DNA from: CAXXOK01 sp964497495
GTDB lineage: Bacteria; Bacillota; Clostridia; Christensenellales; Aristaeellaceae
NCBI GenBank assembly: GCA_964497495.1
Contig: CAZCCZ010000006.1
Location: 1 to 64,000, forward strand
Length of the DNA stretch: 64,000 bases
Reading direction: 5' to 3'
In this document: positions 31,737 to 39,569 of the stretch, piece after piece
How the letters are laid out: each line of letters starts with the position of its first letter
Numbering within the stretch: position 1 is the first letter of the stretch
Program-made: the position numbers and the translations under genes
Notes under the pieces: generated by a model
What the model was told of the DNA's origin: nothing
Databases searched by the model: none
What the model saw: only the letters and a program-made list of their open reading frames with translations

Positions 31737-33818
31737 ATGGCCAATTACGACACCAGGGATATCCGTAACATCGCCCTCATGGGGCATGGCAGCGAGGGCA
31801 AGACGACGCTGATGGAGGCACTGCTCTTCGCTGCCGGCGTCACGGACCGCCAGGGCAAGGTGGACGACGGCACCACCGTGACCGACTTCGACCCGGAAGA
31901 GGTCAAGCGGCATATTTCCATCAGCGCCGCCATCGCGCCGATCGAGTGGAAGCAGAAGATGCTCAACATCATCGACGTGCCCGGTTATTTTGATTTTATC
32001 GGCGAGATGATGGGGCCGCTGCGCGTGGTGGAAACCGCGGCGATCCTGGTAAACGCCGTGGGCGGCGTGGCCGTGGGCACGGAAAAGGCCTGGCAGTACG
32101 CTACCAAGAACAACGTCGGCAAGATGTTCATCATCAACCAGATGGACCGCGACCATGCCGATTACCTGAAAACGCTGGAGCAGCTCCGCGCCATGTTCGG
32201 CAGCACCGTCGTGCCGATTTTGCTGCCTATCGGCAGCGGGCCGGATTTTAAAAGCGTCGTAAACGTGCTGGAAAACAAAGCGTACGCCTGTGATGGCAAA
32301 AACGTGAGCGAGATTCCCGTGCCGGCCGGTATGGCGGACGCCATCGCCAAGGCGCTGGAGGAGGTTACGGAAGCCTCCGCGGGCGCGGACGACGAACTGA
32401 TGATGAAATACCTCGAGGGCGAAACGCTCACGCACGAGGAGATCCTGGAAGGCTTCAAGACCGGCATGTTCTCGGGGCAGATCACCCCGGTGCTGCCCTG
32501 CTCCGCGCTGACCGGCGTGGGCGTAAGCAAGCTTTTGGACGTGATGGCGGATTTCCTGCCCTCGCCCAAGCGCGCCGTGTACAAGGGCGTCGATCCCAAG
32601 ACCAACGCGGAGATCGCGCGCCCCTGCAAGAGCGACGAGCCGTTCTCCGCTTTCGTGTACAAAACCATCGCCGACCCGTTCGTGGGCAAACTGTCGCTGT
32701 TCAAAGTGATGAGCGGCACGCTCACCCCGGGCACGCCCATTTATAACGCCACCACGGAAAAGAGCGAGAAAGCCTCCGGCCTGTACGTGCTGCGCGGCAA
32801 GAAGCAGATTGCCACCCAGCAGCTCAACGCCGGGGACATGGGCGCGCTGGCCAAGCTGCAGTACACCAACAGCGGCGACACGCTTTGCGACCAGGCCAAG
32901 CCCATCGTCTACCCGAAGATTGATTTCCCCGCCCCCTGCATCAGCAAGGCGATCTACGCCACCAAGCAGGGCGAGGAGGACAAAGTGTTCAGTGGTCTGG
33001 CCCGCCTGCAGGAGGAAGACCCCTCCATTCTGGTGGAGAAGAACGCGGAAACCAGCGAAGTGCTGCTTTCCGGCCAGGGCGACCTGCACCTGGAAGTGGT
33101 CCGCAACAAGCTGGCAACCAAGTTCGGCGCGAAGGCGGAGCTGCAGGACCCCATCATTCCGTACCGTGAAACCATCAAGAAAACCGTGCGGGTACAGGGC
33201 CGCCACAAGAAGCAGACCGGCGGGCACGGTCAGTTCGGCGACGTGTGGATCGAGTTTTCGCCCATCGGCGACACCAACGTTCCCTTCGAATTCGAAGACG
33301 CGGTGGTGGGCGGCGTGGTGCCGCGCAACTATATACCTTCCGTGGAAAAAGGCCTGCGGGAGAATATCGTGAAGGGCGTGCTGGCGGGGTACCCGATGGT
33401 GGGCCTGCACGCGAAGCTCTACGACGGTTCCTACCACCCGGTGGATTCCTCCGAAATGGCGTTCAAGACCGCGGCGCGCATCGCTTATAAAAAGGGCTGC
33501 AAGGAAGCCGGCCCCGTGCTGCTGGAACCGATCATGCACGTGGAAGTGTTCGTGCCGGACGAGTACATGGGCGACATCATGGGCGACATGAACAAGCGCC
33601 GCGGGCGCATCATGGGTATGAATCAGGTGGACGGTCTGCAAAAGCTGGAAGCCGAGGCGCCGCTGGCGGAAATGTTCAAGTACGCCACCGACCTTCGCTC
33701 CATGACCCAGGCGCGCGGCTCGTTCGTGATGAAGTTCGAGCGGTACGAAGAAGTGCCCGCCATCGTGGCGCAGAAGATCATCGACAGCGCTAAGAAGGAA
33801 GAAGAGGAAGAGGAGTAA
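31737..33818 (+). CDS. Elongation factor G-like GTPase (EF-G paralogue)
   Basis: 693 residues with the full five-domain EF-G layout. The G domain has an unusual G1 loop, GHGSEGKTTL, a G3 motif DVPGYFDF and a G4 motif NQMD instead of the usual NKxD. Domain IV has TGGHGQFGDVWIEFSP and the C-terminal domain V has EPIMHVEVFVPDEYMGDIMGD. The C-terminus ends in KKEEEEEE. The G-motif changes and the lack of neighbouring rpsL/rpsG/tuf mark it as the second-type EF-G (EF-G2-like) rather than the main translocase; exact function unproven. AAGGGGG lies 6 bases before ATG 31737. Confidence 0.9.
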   Translation: MANYDTRDIRNIALMGHGSEGKTTLMEALLFAAGVTDRQGKVDDGTTVTDFDPEEVKRHISISAAIAPIEWKQKMLNIIDVPGYFDFIGEMMGPLRVVETAAILVNAVGGVAVGTEKAWQYATKNNVGKMFIINQMDRDHADYLKTLEQLRAMFGSTVVPILLPIGSGPDFKSVVNVLENKAYACDGKNVSEIPVPAGMADAIAKALEEVTEASAGADDELMMKYLEGETLTHEEILEGFKTGMFSGQITPVLPCSALTGVGVSKLLDVMADFLPSPKRAVYKGVDPKTNAEIARPCKSDEPFSAFVYKTIADPFVGKLSLFKVMSGTLTPGTPIYNATTEKSEKASGLYVLRGKKQIATQQLNAGDMGALAKLQYTNSGDTLCDQAKPIVYPKIDFPAPCISKAIYATKQGEEDKVFSGLARLQEEDPSILVEKNAETSEVLLSGQGDLHLEVVRNKLATKFGAKAELQDPIIPYRETIKKTVRVQGRHKKQTGGHGQFGDVWIEFSPIGDTNVPFEFEDAVVGGVVPRNYIPSVEKGLRENIVKGVLAGYPMVGLHAKLYDGSYHPVDSSEMAFKTAARIAYKKGCKEAGPVLLEPIMHVEVFVPDEYMGDIMGDMNKRRGRIMGMNQVDGLQKLEAEAPLAEMFKYATDLRSMTQARGSFVMKFERYEEVPAIVAQKIIDSAKKEEEEEE

Positions 33819-33840
33819 GCCCTCGAACCGTTACATGCAC

Positions 33841-33877
33841 ACGGCCCTTCCCCGCGACGATGGGGAAGGGCCGTTCC
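33841..33877 (+). terminator. Strong hairpin between EF-G-like and sugar kinase genes
   Basis: A 13-bp stem ACGGCCCTTCCCC (33841-33853) pairs with 33862-33874 around an 8-base loop, followed by TCCC rather than a T run. Terminator or attenuator; the next ATG is 20 bases on. Confidence 0.65.
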
Positions 33878-33893
33878 CAAAAGGAGAAGTTTC

Positions 33894-34817
33894 ATGATCA
33901 CGACCGTATGCATGAACCCCTCGTTTGATAAAACCGCCACGGTGGAGCGCCTGCAGGCGGGCGGCCTGAACCGTTTGCAGAATGTGCGCTACGACGTGGG
34001 CGGCAAGGGCCTGAACGTGGCGGTGGTGCTGATGCGGCTTGCCGTGGCCGCCGTCTGCGTGGGCTGCGTGGGCGAGGCGAACGAGAAGGAATTTATGGAC
34101 AGGGTGCGCGCGGAAGCCATCGACTTTCGTACCCTGCGCCTGCCCGGAAGCACGCGCACGAATCTGAAGATACTCGATCTGGATACGCGCGCCGTGACGG
34201 AATTCAACGAGCCCGGCCTGAGCATGGACGGGGAACAGCTGGCCGCATTTCTGGAACTGTTGAAAACCGAGGCGGAAGGCAGCCGTTTCACGGTCTTAAG
34301 CGGCCGCCTTCCGTTGGGCTGTCCGGACGATACCTACCGCCGCTGCATGGCGGCGCTGGCGGGTACGGACTGCGTGCTGGACGCGGCGGGAAACGCCCTG
34401 CGCGAAGGGCTTGCGGAAAAACCGTTTCTCGTCAAACCCAACCTGCCCGAGCTGGAAGAACTGATGGGGCGGGAGCTGAAAACCCTGCGCGCCGTGCGGG
34501 ACGCCGCCCTTGAAGTCATCGGCATGGGCGCGCGCAACGTCGTCGTGTCCATGGGCAAGTTCGGTGCGGCGTTCACCGACGGGAAACGCGCGCTTTTCGC
34601 GCCGGCCGTGCCGGTGGAAGCCCGTTCCACCGTGGGCGCGGGCGACGCCATGGTAGGGGGCGTGCTGGCCGCGCTGTCCGAAGGCGAACGCATGGAGGCC
34701 GCCTTCCGCTGCGGCGTGGCGGCGGGCTGCGCCAGCGTGATGACGGACGGCACACAACTGCTACGCGCGGACGATTACCGGGCGTTGCTTCCGAAAATCG
34801 CCGTACAGGAAATATGA
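33894..34817 (+). CDS. 1-phosphofructokinase family hexose kinase (PfkB fold)
   Basis: 307 residues of the PfkB/ribokinase family, FruK/LacC branch: phosphorylates fructose 1-phosphate, tagatose 6-phosphate or fructose 6-phosphate. The N-terminus ITTVCMNPSFDKT and VGGKGLNVAVVLMRL are the FruK-type signatures; the C-terminal PfkB signature is STVGAGDAMVGGVLA with the catalytic Asp in GAGD. AAGGAG sits 8 bases upstream. No fructose PTS or FruR gene is adjacent, so the sugar is uncertain. A GNAT gene overlaps its stop by 4 bases. Confidence 0.9.
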   Translation: MITTVCMNPSFDKTATVERLQAGGLNRLQNVRYDVGGKGLNVAVVLMRLAVAAVCVGCVGEANEKEFMDRVRAEAIDFRTLRLPGSTRTNLKILDLDTRAVTEFNEPGLSMDGEQLAAFLELLKTEAEGSRFTVLSGRLPLGCPDDTYRRCMAALAGTDCVLDAAGNALREGLAEKPFLVKPNLPELEELMGRELKTLRAVRDAALEVIGMGARNVVVSMGKFGAAFTDGKRALFAPAVPVEARSTVGAGDAMVGGVLAALSEGERMEAAFRCGVAAGCASVMTDGTQLLRADDYRALLPKIAVQEI

Positions 34818-35314
34818 AAAGCGAGTGGGTACGGAACTTTATCCGTATGATCAAACGCGGCGAACCGATGTTTACGGACGCCGAAATCGCGCTGCGCCCG
34901 CGCATCTACTCCGGTTTCAGCAAGGAGATCGGCGTGGAGCACACCTTTGTTTTCGACATCGTGGAAAGGGCCGGCGGCCGCACGGCGGGGGAGATCGCGC
35001 TGCGCATCGGCGAAAGCGCGGAGCAGTTCTACCTGGGGCACGTGGGGTATCACGTGGACCCGCCGTTTCGCGGGCACGGATACGCGGCGAATGCGTGCCG
35101 CCTTTGCGCCCCGCTGCTGACCGCCTTCGGCATGCGCTCCGCGGTCATCACCACGGACCCGGATAACCTGCCCAGCGTGAGAACCTGCCAAAACCTCGGC
35201 TGCGAGCTGGAAAGCACCGTTCGCGTGCCCTGGCGCGTGCGGGACAAGCTGGAGATCAGCGAGGAAAAGCACCGCTTCGTCTGGCTGCCGGGGAACGCAG
35301 CGGGCAAAGAATGA
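34814..35314 (+). CDS. GNAT family N-acetyltransferase
   Basis: 166-residue acetyltransferase using acetyl-CoA. The acetyl-CoA loop is seen as GYHVDPPFRGHGYAANACRL (motif A, R-G-H-G-Y-A), followed by AVITTDPDNLPSVRTCQNLGCEL (motif B with the conserved Asn and cysteine-flanked helix). It resembles RimJ/tagatose-linked acetyltransferases. ATG overlaps the sugar kinase stop (ATGA), suggesting a functional pair, but the acceptor is unknown. Confidence 0.88.
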   Translation: MKSEWVRNFIRMIKRGEPMFTDAEIALRPRIYSGFSKEIGVEHTFVFDIVERAGGRTAGEIALRIGESAEQFYLGHVGYHVDPPFRGHGYAANACRLCAPLLTAFGMRSAVITTDPDNLPSVRTCQNLGCELESTVRVPWRVRDKLEISEEKHRFVWLPGNAAGKE

Positions 35315-35315
35315 T

Positions 35316-35675
35316 TTACCGGTTTCGCTTTGCCTTAGCTTCCGCCGCGCGGAACGCGGTGATATCGCGGATCAGGTCGTACGGCAGGGGCTCGCTCAGC
35401 GAGAAGCGGATCGCTCCCTTCGACGTCCGGTAGCCCTTCAGCCTTTCGGCGAAGGCCGCCACGCCGCTGCCGGTGGGGTACAGGCCGATATGGTTCTTCA
35501 TGGCGGCGTAGTACACGAGGGTCTCCCCGTCGTAAAACGAGGGCATTCCGTAGCCGATGCGTTCCCGCGCGTCCGGCGCGGCGGCGCGGATGGCCTGCCG
35601 CACGCCCTGCAGCAGGCCGCGCACTGGCTCGTCGTATCGGGCGATGTACTTTTCGACTGCTTCCACGTTTTCCAT
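35316..35675 (-). CDS. DUF1801/YdhG-like putative iron chaperone
   Basis: 119 residues matching the small DUF1801 family: VEKYIARYDEPVRGLLQGVRQAIRAAAPDARERIGYGMPSFYDGE is split over residues 7-51, then HIGLYPTG, TSKGAIRFSLSEPLPYDLIRDI. B. subtilis relatives (YdhG/Fra) were reported to bind and deliver iron; this is by homology only. The ATG at 35675 is preceded by GAAAGGAAA. Longer in-frame upstream sequence has no similarity and is rejected. Convergent with the GNAT gene, separated by 1 base. Confidence 0.85.
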   Translation of the reverse strand: MENVEAVEKYIARYDEPVRGLLQGVRQAIRAAAPDARERIGYGMPSFYDGETLVYYAAMKNHIGLYPTGSGVAAFAERLKGYRTSKGAIRFSLSEPLPYDLIRDITAFRAAEAKAKRNR

Positions 35676-35864
35676 ATGTTTGTTTCCTTTCGCCGTATCG
35701 GCGTAAGGTATGGAGGGTACAGCGGTTTTCGGGATATACATAACCGGAAACCGGGGGGCTGAAACACGCGAACCTTTCGCCCGCGGCGTTTTGCACGTCG
35801 GGCTTTTCTTTTGGGCCGGTTTGGGGTAAAATACTCTGTGTGCTTTGGGAAAGGCGGTGCCGGT

Positions 35865-36659
35865 TTGCAGGCGACGATCAACGGATGCCGGATTTTTTAT
35901 GAGATCCGCCCCAACCCCGCGGCGGGTGCGCCGCGCGTGCTGCTGCTGCACGGCTGGGGCTGCGACCACGCCACGCTCGCCCCCGTGGAGAACGCCGTCG
36001 CGGGTTGGGCGACGACCGTTACGCTGGACTTTCCCGGTCACGGGCAGAGCGACGAACCCCCCGAGCCCTGGGGCGCGGCGGAATACGCCGCGCAGGTGGC
36101 CCGACTGCTGACCGACAACGGGCTTCAGCCCGTATGTGTGATCGGCCATTCCCACGGAGGCCGCGTGGCGTTACGGCTGGCCGCGGAACACCCGGAACTG
36201 GTGGACAAGCTGGTGCTCACCGGATGCGCGGGGCTCAGGAAGCCGGAAACCGAAGAAAGCCGTAAAAGAACGGCGCGTTACAAGCGGTACAGCGCCTTTC
36301 TGGCCCGCATGAAGAAAGCCCCCGCGCTTTCCTCCCTGGCGGAAAGGCTGCAGGCCGCGCTGCGCAACCGGTACGGCTCGCCCGATTACGTGAAGCTCAA
36401 CGAGAACATGCGCAGGACCTTCGTAAAGCTCGTTTCCGAGGACCAGGCGCCGTTTCTTCCCCGCGTCAAGGCTCCCGCGCTGCTCGTGTGGGGGGACGCG
36501 GATACGGAAACGCCCCTGTGGATGGGGCGCGCGATGGAGAATGCCATCCCGGACGCGGGGCTGGTCGTGTTCGAAGGCGGCACGCATTTCGCCTTTCTGG
36601 AACAGTGGCGGCGTTTTACGATGATCGTCAAGCAATTTCTCACGGAGGGTCAGGCCTGA
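35865..36659 (+). CDS. Alpha/beta hydrolase
   Basis: 264 residues with the canonical fold: oxyanion region LLLHGWGCDH (about 28-37), nucleophile elbow VIGHSHGGRVAL with Ser near residue 97, the acid in VWGDADTETPLWMG and the terminal histidine in GGTHFAFLE. TTG start with AAAGGCGG 7 bases upstream. It overlaps the following MurF-like gene by one base (TGATG), so it belongs to the cell-wall/isoprenoid operon. Substrate unknown. Confidence 0.88.
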   Translation: MQATINGCRIFYEIRPNPAAGAPRVLLLHGWGCDHATLAPVENAVAGWATTVTLDFPGHGQSDEPPEPWGAAEYAAQVARLLTDNGLQPVCVIGHSHGGRVALRLAAEHPELVDKLVLTGCAGLRKPETEESRKRTARYKRYSAFLARMKKAPALSSLAERLQAALRNRYGSPDYVKLNENMRRTFVKLVSEDQAPFLPRVKAPALLVWGDADTETPLWMGRAMENAIPDAGLVVFEGGTHFAFLEQWRRFTMIVKQFLTEGQA

Positions 36660-38269
36660 TGAGGTTCGATGGTTTCCGGTGGCTGCTACCGTTTATCCCC
36701 GTATGCGCGTCGCTGTTCGCGGCTAAAAGCGTATACCATATTTTCCAGTTGGAGAGCTACCAGTTACCCGGCTATTTCCGCGCGCTGCTACGCAACCGCG
36801 TTCACGCCTGGGTGCCGGGCGTATGCGCGGCGGCGGCGAGCGTGCTGCTGTATTATTTGTTCGACAGAGTCGCCTCCTCCGCCGCGCCGGACTGGCTGGT
36901 GTGGACGGAAGCCGCGGCGCTGCTTGCGGCCGCGTGCGCGCTGGGGTGGCTGACGGCGCGGATGTTCAACGAGAAGAAAGCGAAAAAGCCGTTCGTCGTC
37001 ACCGGCCGCGTGAAGAGACTGTACGCGGTTTCGTTCCTGACGATGGGCGCGCTGTCGCTGTGGGCGGCCACCAGCCCGCTGGCGGTGCTTCCCGCGCTAT
37101 GGCCGCTGGCGCTTCCGCTGGCCGTGGCGCTCTCCGGCCTGCTGGCGTGGCCTTTGGAGAAACTGATCGGCGAGTTTTATTTCCGGGATGCGCGGCGCAA
37201 GCTGCTTTCCGTTCCGGGGCTGATCCGCATCGGGGTTACGGGCAGCTACGGCAAGACGTCCGTCAAGCATATCATCGGCGCGATTCTTTCCGAAAAATAT
37301 CCCACGCTTGTCACGCCGGCCAGCTTCAACACGCCCATGGGCGTGTCCCGCGCCATCCGGGAAGAGCTGACGCCTTCACACCAGGTGTTCGTGGCGGAAA
37401 TGGGCGCGCGGCACGTGGGGGACATCCGGGAACTGTGCAGGCTGGTAAAACCCACCGTGGGCGTGCTGACCTCCGTGGGGCCGCAGCATCTGGAAACGTT
37501 TAAAAGCATCGAGCGCGTGGCGAAGACGAAATACGAGCTGATCGAGGCCCTGCCGGAAGACTCCCGCAGCTATTTCTGCGACGACCACGCCATCTGCAAG
37601 CAGCTGTACGACCGCACGGACAAGCCCAAGACACTCGTGAGCCTGAACACGGGCGAGGCGGACGTGTGGAGCGAGAACGTGACCGTTTCGCCGGAAGGCA
37701 GCTCGTTCGACCTGTTCATCCGCGGCAAGGGCAGCGTACGCTGCCAGACGCGTCTGCTGGGGGAACACAACATCGTCAACATCCTCACGGCGGCGGCCGT
37801 GGCGGTCGACCTTGGGCTTACGCTCAAGCAGATCGCCAACGGCGTTGGCAAGCTGCAGCCCGTACCCTGCCGGCTGGAACTGATTCCTTCCGCGGGCGGC
37901 TTCACCGTGATCAACGACGGGTTCAACAGCAACCCCGTGGGCGCGAAAGCGGCGTTACGGGTGCTAAAGCAGTTCCCCGCGCGCCGCATCGTCGTGACCC
38001 CCGGCATGGTGGAACTGGGCGCGCACGAGGCGGAGTACAACCGGGAGCTCGGGCGCGCTATCGCGGGGGCGGCGGATATCGCGATCATCGTGGGGAAAAA
38101 GCGCGCGCAGCCGATCCTGGACGGGCTGAAAGAAGCGGGTTTCCCGGCGGAAAACACTCACCGCGTGGACAGCCTGAACGATGCCACGGCGTTGCTGGCG
38201 ACGCTGGCCAAACGGGAAGACACGGTGCTATACGAAAACGACCTGCCCGACCATTACCAGGAAGCGTAA
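36659..38269 (+). CDS. Membrane-anchored MurF-like Mur ligase
   Basis: 536 residues. The first 165 hold about five hydrophobic segments (about 8-22, 45-62, 78-98, 117-135 and 140-160). A Mur ligase follows: P-loop GVTGSYGKTSVKHI (about 190-203), TPASFNTPMGVSRAI, EMGARHVGDI, and the MurF-type C-terminal domain with VINDGFNSNPVGAKAAL. Classical MurF is soluble and lacks the N-terminal membrane part. ddl follows, so addition of D-Ala-D-Ala to the UDP-MurNAc tripeptide is the likely reaction. The uridine-binding N-terminal domain is not evident; substrate may be lipid-linked. GGAGGG precedes ATG 36659. Confidence 0.87.
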   Translation: MRFDGFRWLLPFIPVCASLFAAKSVYHIFQLESYQLPGYFRALLRNRVHAWVPGVCAAAASVLLYYLFDRVASSAAPDWLVWTEAAALLAAACALGWLTARMFNEKKAKKPFVVTGRVKRLYAVSFLTMGALSLWAATSPLAVLPALWPLALPLAVALSGLLAWPLEKLIGEFYFRDARRKLLSVPGLIRIGVTGSYGKTSVKHIIGAILSEKYPTLVTPASFNTPMGVSRAIREELTPSHQVFVAEMGARHVGDIRELCRLVKPTVGVLTSVGPQHLETFKSIERVAKTKYELIEALPEDSRSYFCDDHAICKQLYDRTDKPKTLVSLNTGEADVWSENVTVSPEGSSFDLFIRGKGSVRCQTRLLGEHNIVNILTAAAVAVDLGLTLKQIANGVGKLQPVPCRLELIPSAGGFTVINDGFNSNPVGAKAALRVLKQFPARRIVVTPGMVELGAHEAEYNRELGRAIAGAADIAIIVGKKRAQPILDGLKEAGFPAENTHRVDSLNDATALLATLAKREDTVLYENDLPDHYQEA

Positions 38270-38345
38270 TCGGCCGGGCACCCCCGCACCGCGCTTTTTC
38301 GCGCGCGGCCTGCCGGGGGGATATGCGACGGGAGGTTCGAACCAG

Positions 38346-39557
38346 ATGGGCAAAGTACGCCTGGGCGTGATCTACGGAAGCCGGAGCTGCGAGCACGAAG
38401 TGTCCGTCGTCAGCGCCGTGCAGCTGATGAAGGCGGTAGACCGGAACAAGTATGACGTAACGCCGATCTACATCAGCATGAAGGGCGAATGGTTCACCGG
38501 CGAGCCGCTGTTCGACCTGCGTACCTACGTCCACTTCGACGGCAGGCTTAAGGGCCTGGCGAAGGTGCAGCTGGATACCACCGCCGGTTCCGGCGCGCTG
38601 ACCACCGTAACGCCCGCAACCGGGCTTTTCGGGCGCGAACGGGTGGAACTCGTGGCCCGCATCGACTGCGCGGTGCCTGTGCTGCACGGCATGCACGGGG
38701 AGGACGGCACCCTGCAGGGCATGCTGGAGCTTTGCAACCTTCCGTATACTTCGTCCGGCGTAGCTCCCTCCGCCGTGGGCATGGACAAGGTGTATATGAA
38801 ACAGTATTTCCGCGGCGGCGGGTTCCCGGTGCTGCCGGACTGCCGCGCCCTGCGCGAGGATTGGGAGCGCGACCCCGGCGCGGTGATCGGGGAGATCGAA
38901 AAGGCGCTTCCCTACCCCGTGTTCGTCAAGCCCGCGTCGCTGGGCTCCTCCATCGGCGTCAGCCGGGCCAAAGACCGGGAGGCGCTCAAGGAGGCGCTGG
39001 CGCTGGCGTTCTCGTTCGACCGTAAGGTACTGGCGGAAAAGGGGCTGGATAACCCGCTGGAACTGAACTGCTCGGTACTGGGCTACGGAAGCGAGGCGCG
39101 CCCCTCCGAAATCGAAATGCCCGTGACCGGCGGAGATCTGCTGAGCTTCATGGACAAGTACCTGCAGGGCAGCGCCTCCGCCAAGGGCATGGCGTCGCTC
39201 AAACGCGTGCTGCCCGCGCCCATCGAGCCGGAACTGCGCGAGCGCATTCAGAAGCTTTCCGTGGAGATTTTCAAGAACATGGATTGCAAGGGCGCCGTGC
39301 GCATCGATTACATGTACGACGCGGCCGCCGACGGCCTTTACATCACCGAAATCAACACCATCCCGGGCTCGATGGCTTTTTATCTGTGGGAGGCCTGCGG
39401 GCTGAAGTACGCCGACCTGATCGACGATATGGTAGCCTGCGCGCTGAGGGCGCACGGGGAAAAGAACGACAGCAACTACGCTTTTTCTTCCGATATTCTC
39501 AAAGACTGCGCGCTGAACGGAAAGGCCGGCGCGAAGTTCGGCGCCAAACACGCCTGA
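38346..39557 (+). CDS. ddl: D-alanine--D-alanine ligase
   Basis: Makes the D-Ala-D-Ala dipeptide with ATP for peptidoglycan. 403 residues: GVIYGSRSCEHEVSVVSA at the N-terminus, HGMHGEDGTLQGMLE, the ATP-grasp lid FVKPASLGSSIGVSR, the omega loop region FMDKYLQG, and EINTIPGSMAFYLW with the metal ligands. It is somewhat longer than E. coli DdlB, as usual in Clostridia. ATG 38346 with GGGAGG 10 bases upstream. Pairs functionally with the MurF-like ligase before it. Confidence 0.96.
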   Translation: MGKVRLGVIYGSRSCEHEVSVVSAVQLMKAVDRNKYDVTPIYISMKGEWFTGEPLFDLRTYVHFDGRLKGLAKVQLDTTAGSGALTTVTPATGLFGRERVELVARIDCAVPVLHGMHGEDGTLQGMLELCNLPYTSSGVAPSAVGMDKVYMKQYFRGGGFPVLPDCRALREDWERDPGAVIGEIEKALPYPVFVKPASLGSSIGVSRAKDREALKEALALAFSFDRKVLAEKGLDNPLELNCSVLGYGSEARPSEIEMPVTGGDLLSFMDKYLQGSASAKGMASLKRVLPAPIEPELRERIQKLSVEIFKNMDCKGAVRIDYMYDAAADGLYITEINTIPGSMAFYLWEACGLKYADLIDDMVACALRAHGEKNDSNYAFSSDILKDCALNGKAGAKFGAKHA

Positions 39558-39569
39558 AGGAGCGACGTT

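Noticed and set aside
38270..38345. Possible tRNA because of GGTTCGAACC before ddl
   Set aside because: No cloverleaf: T-stem arms do not pair and no acceptor or anticodon stem can be built upstream.
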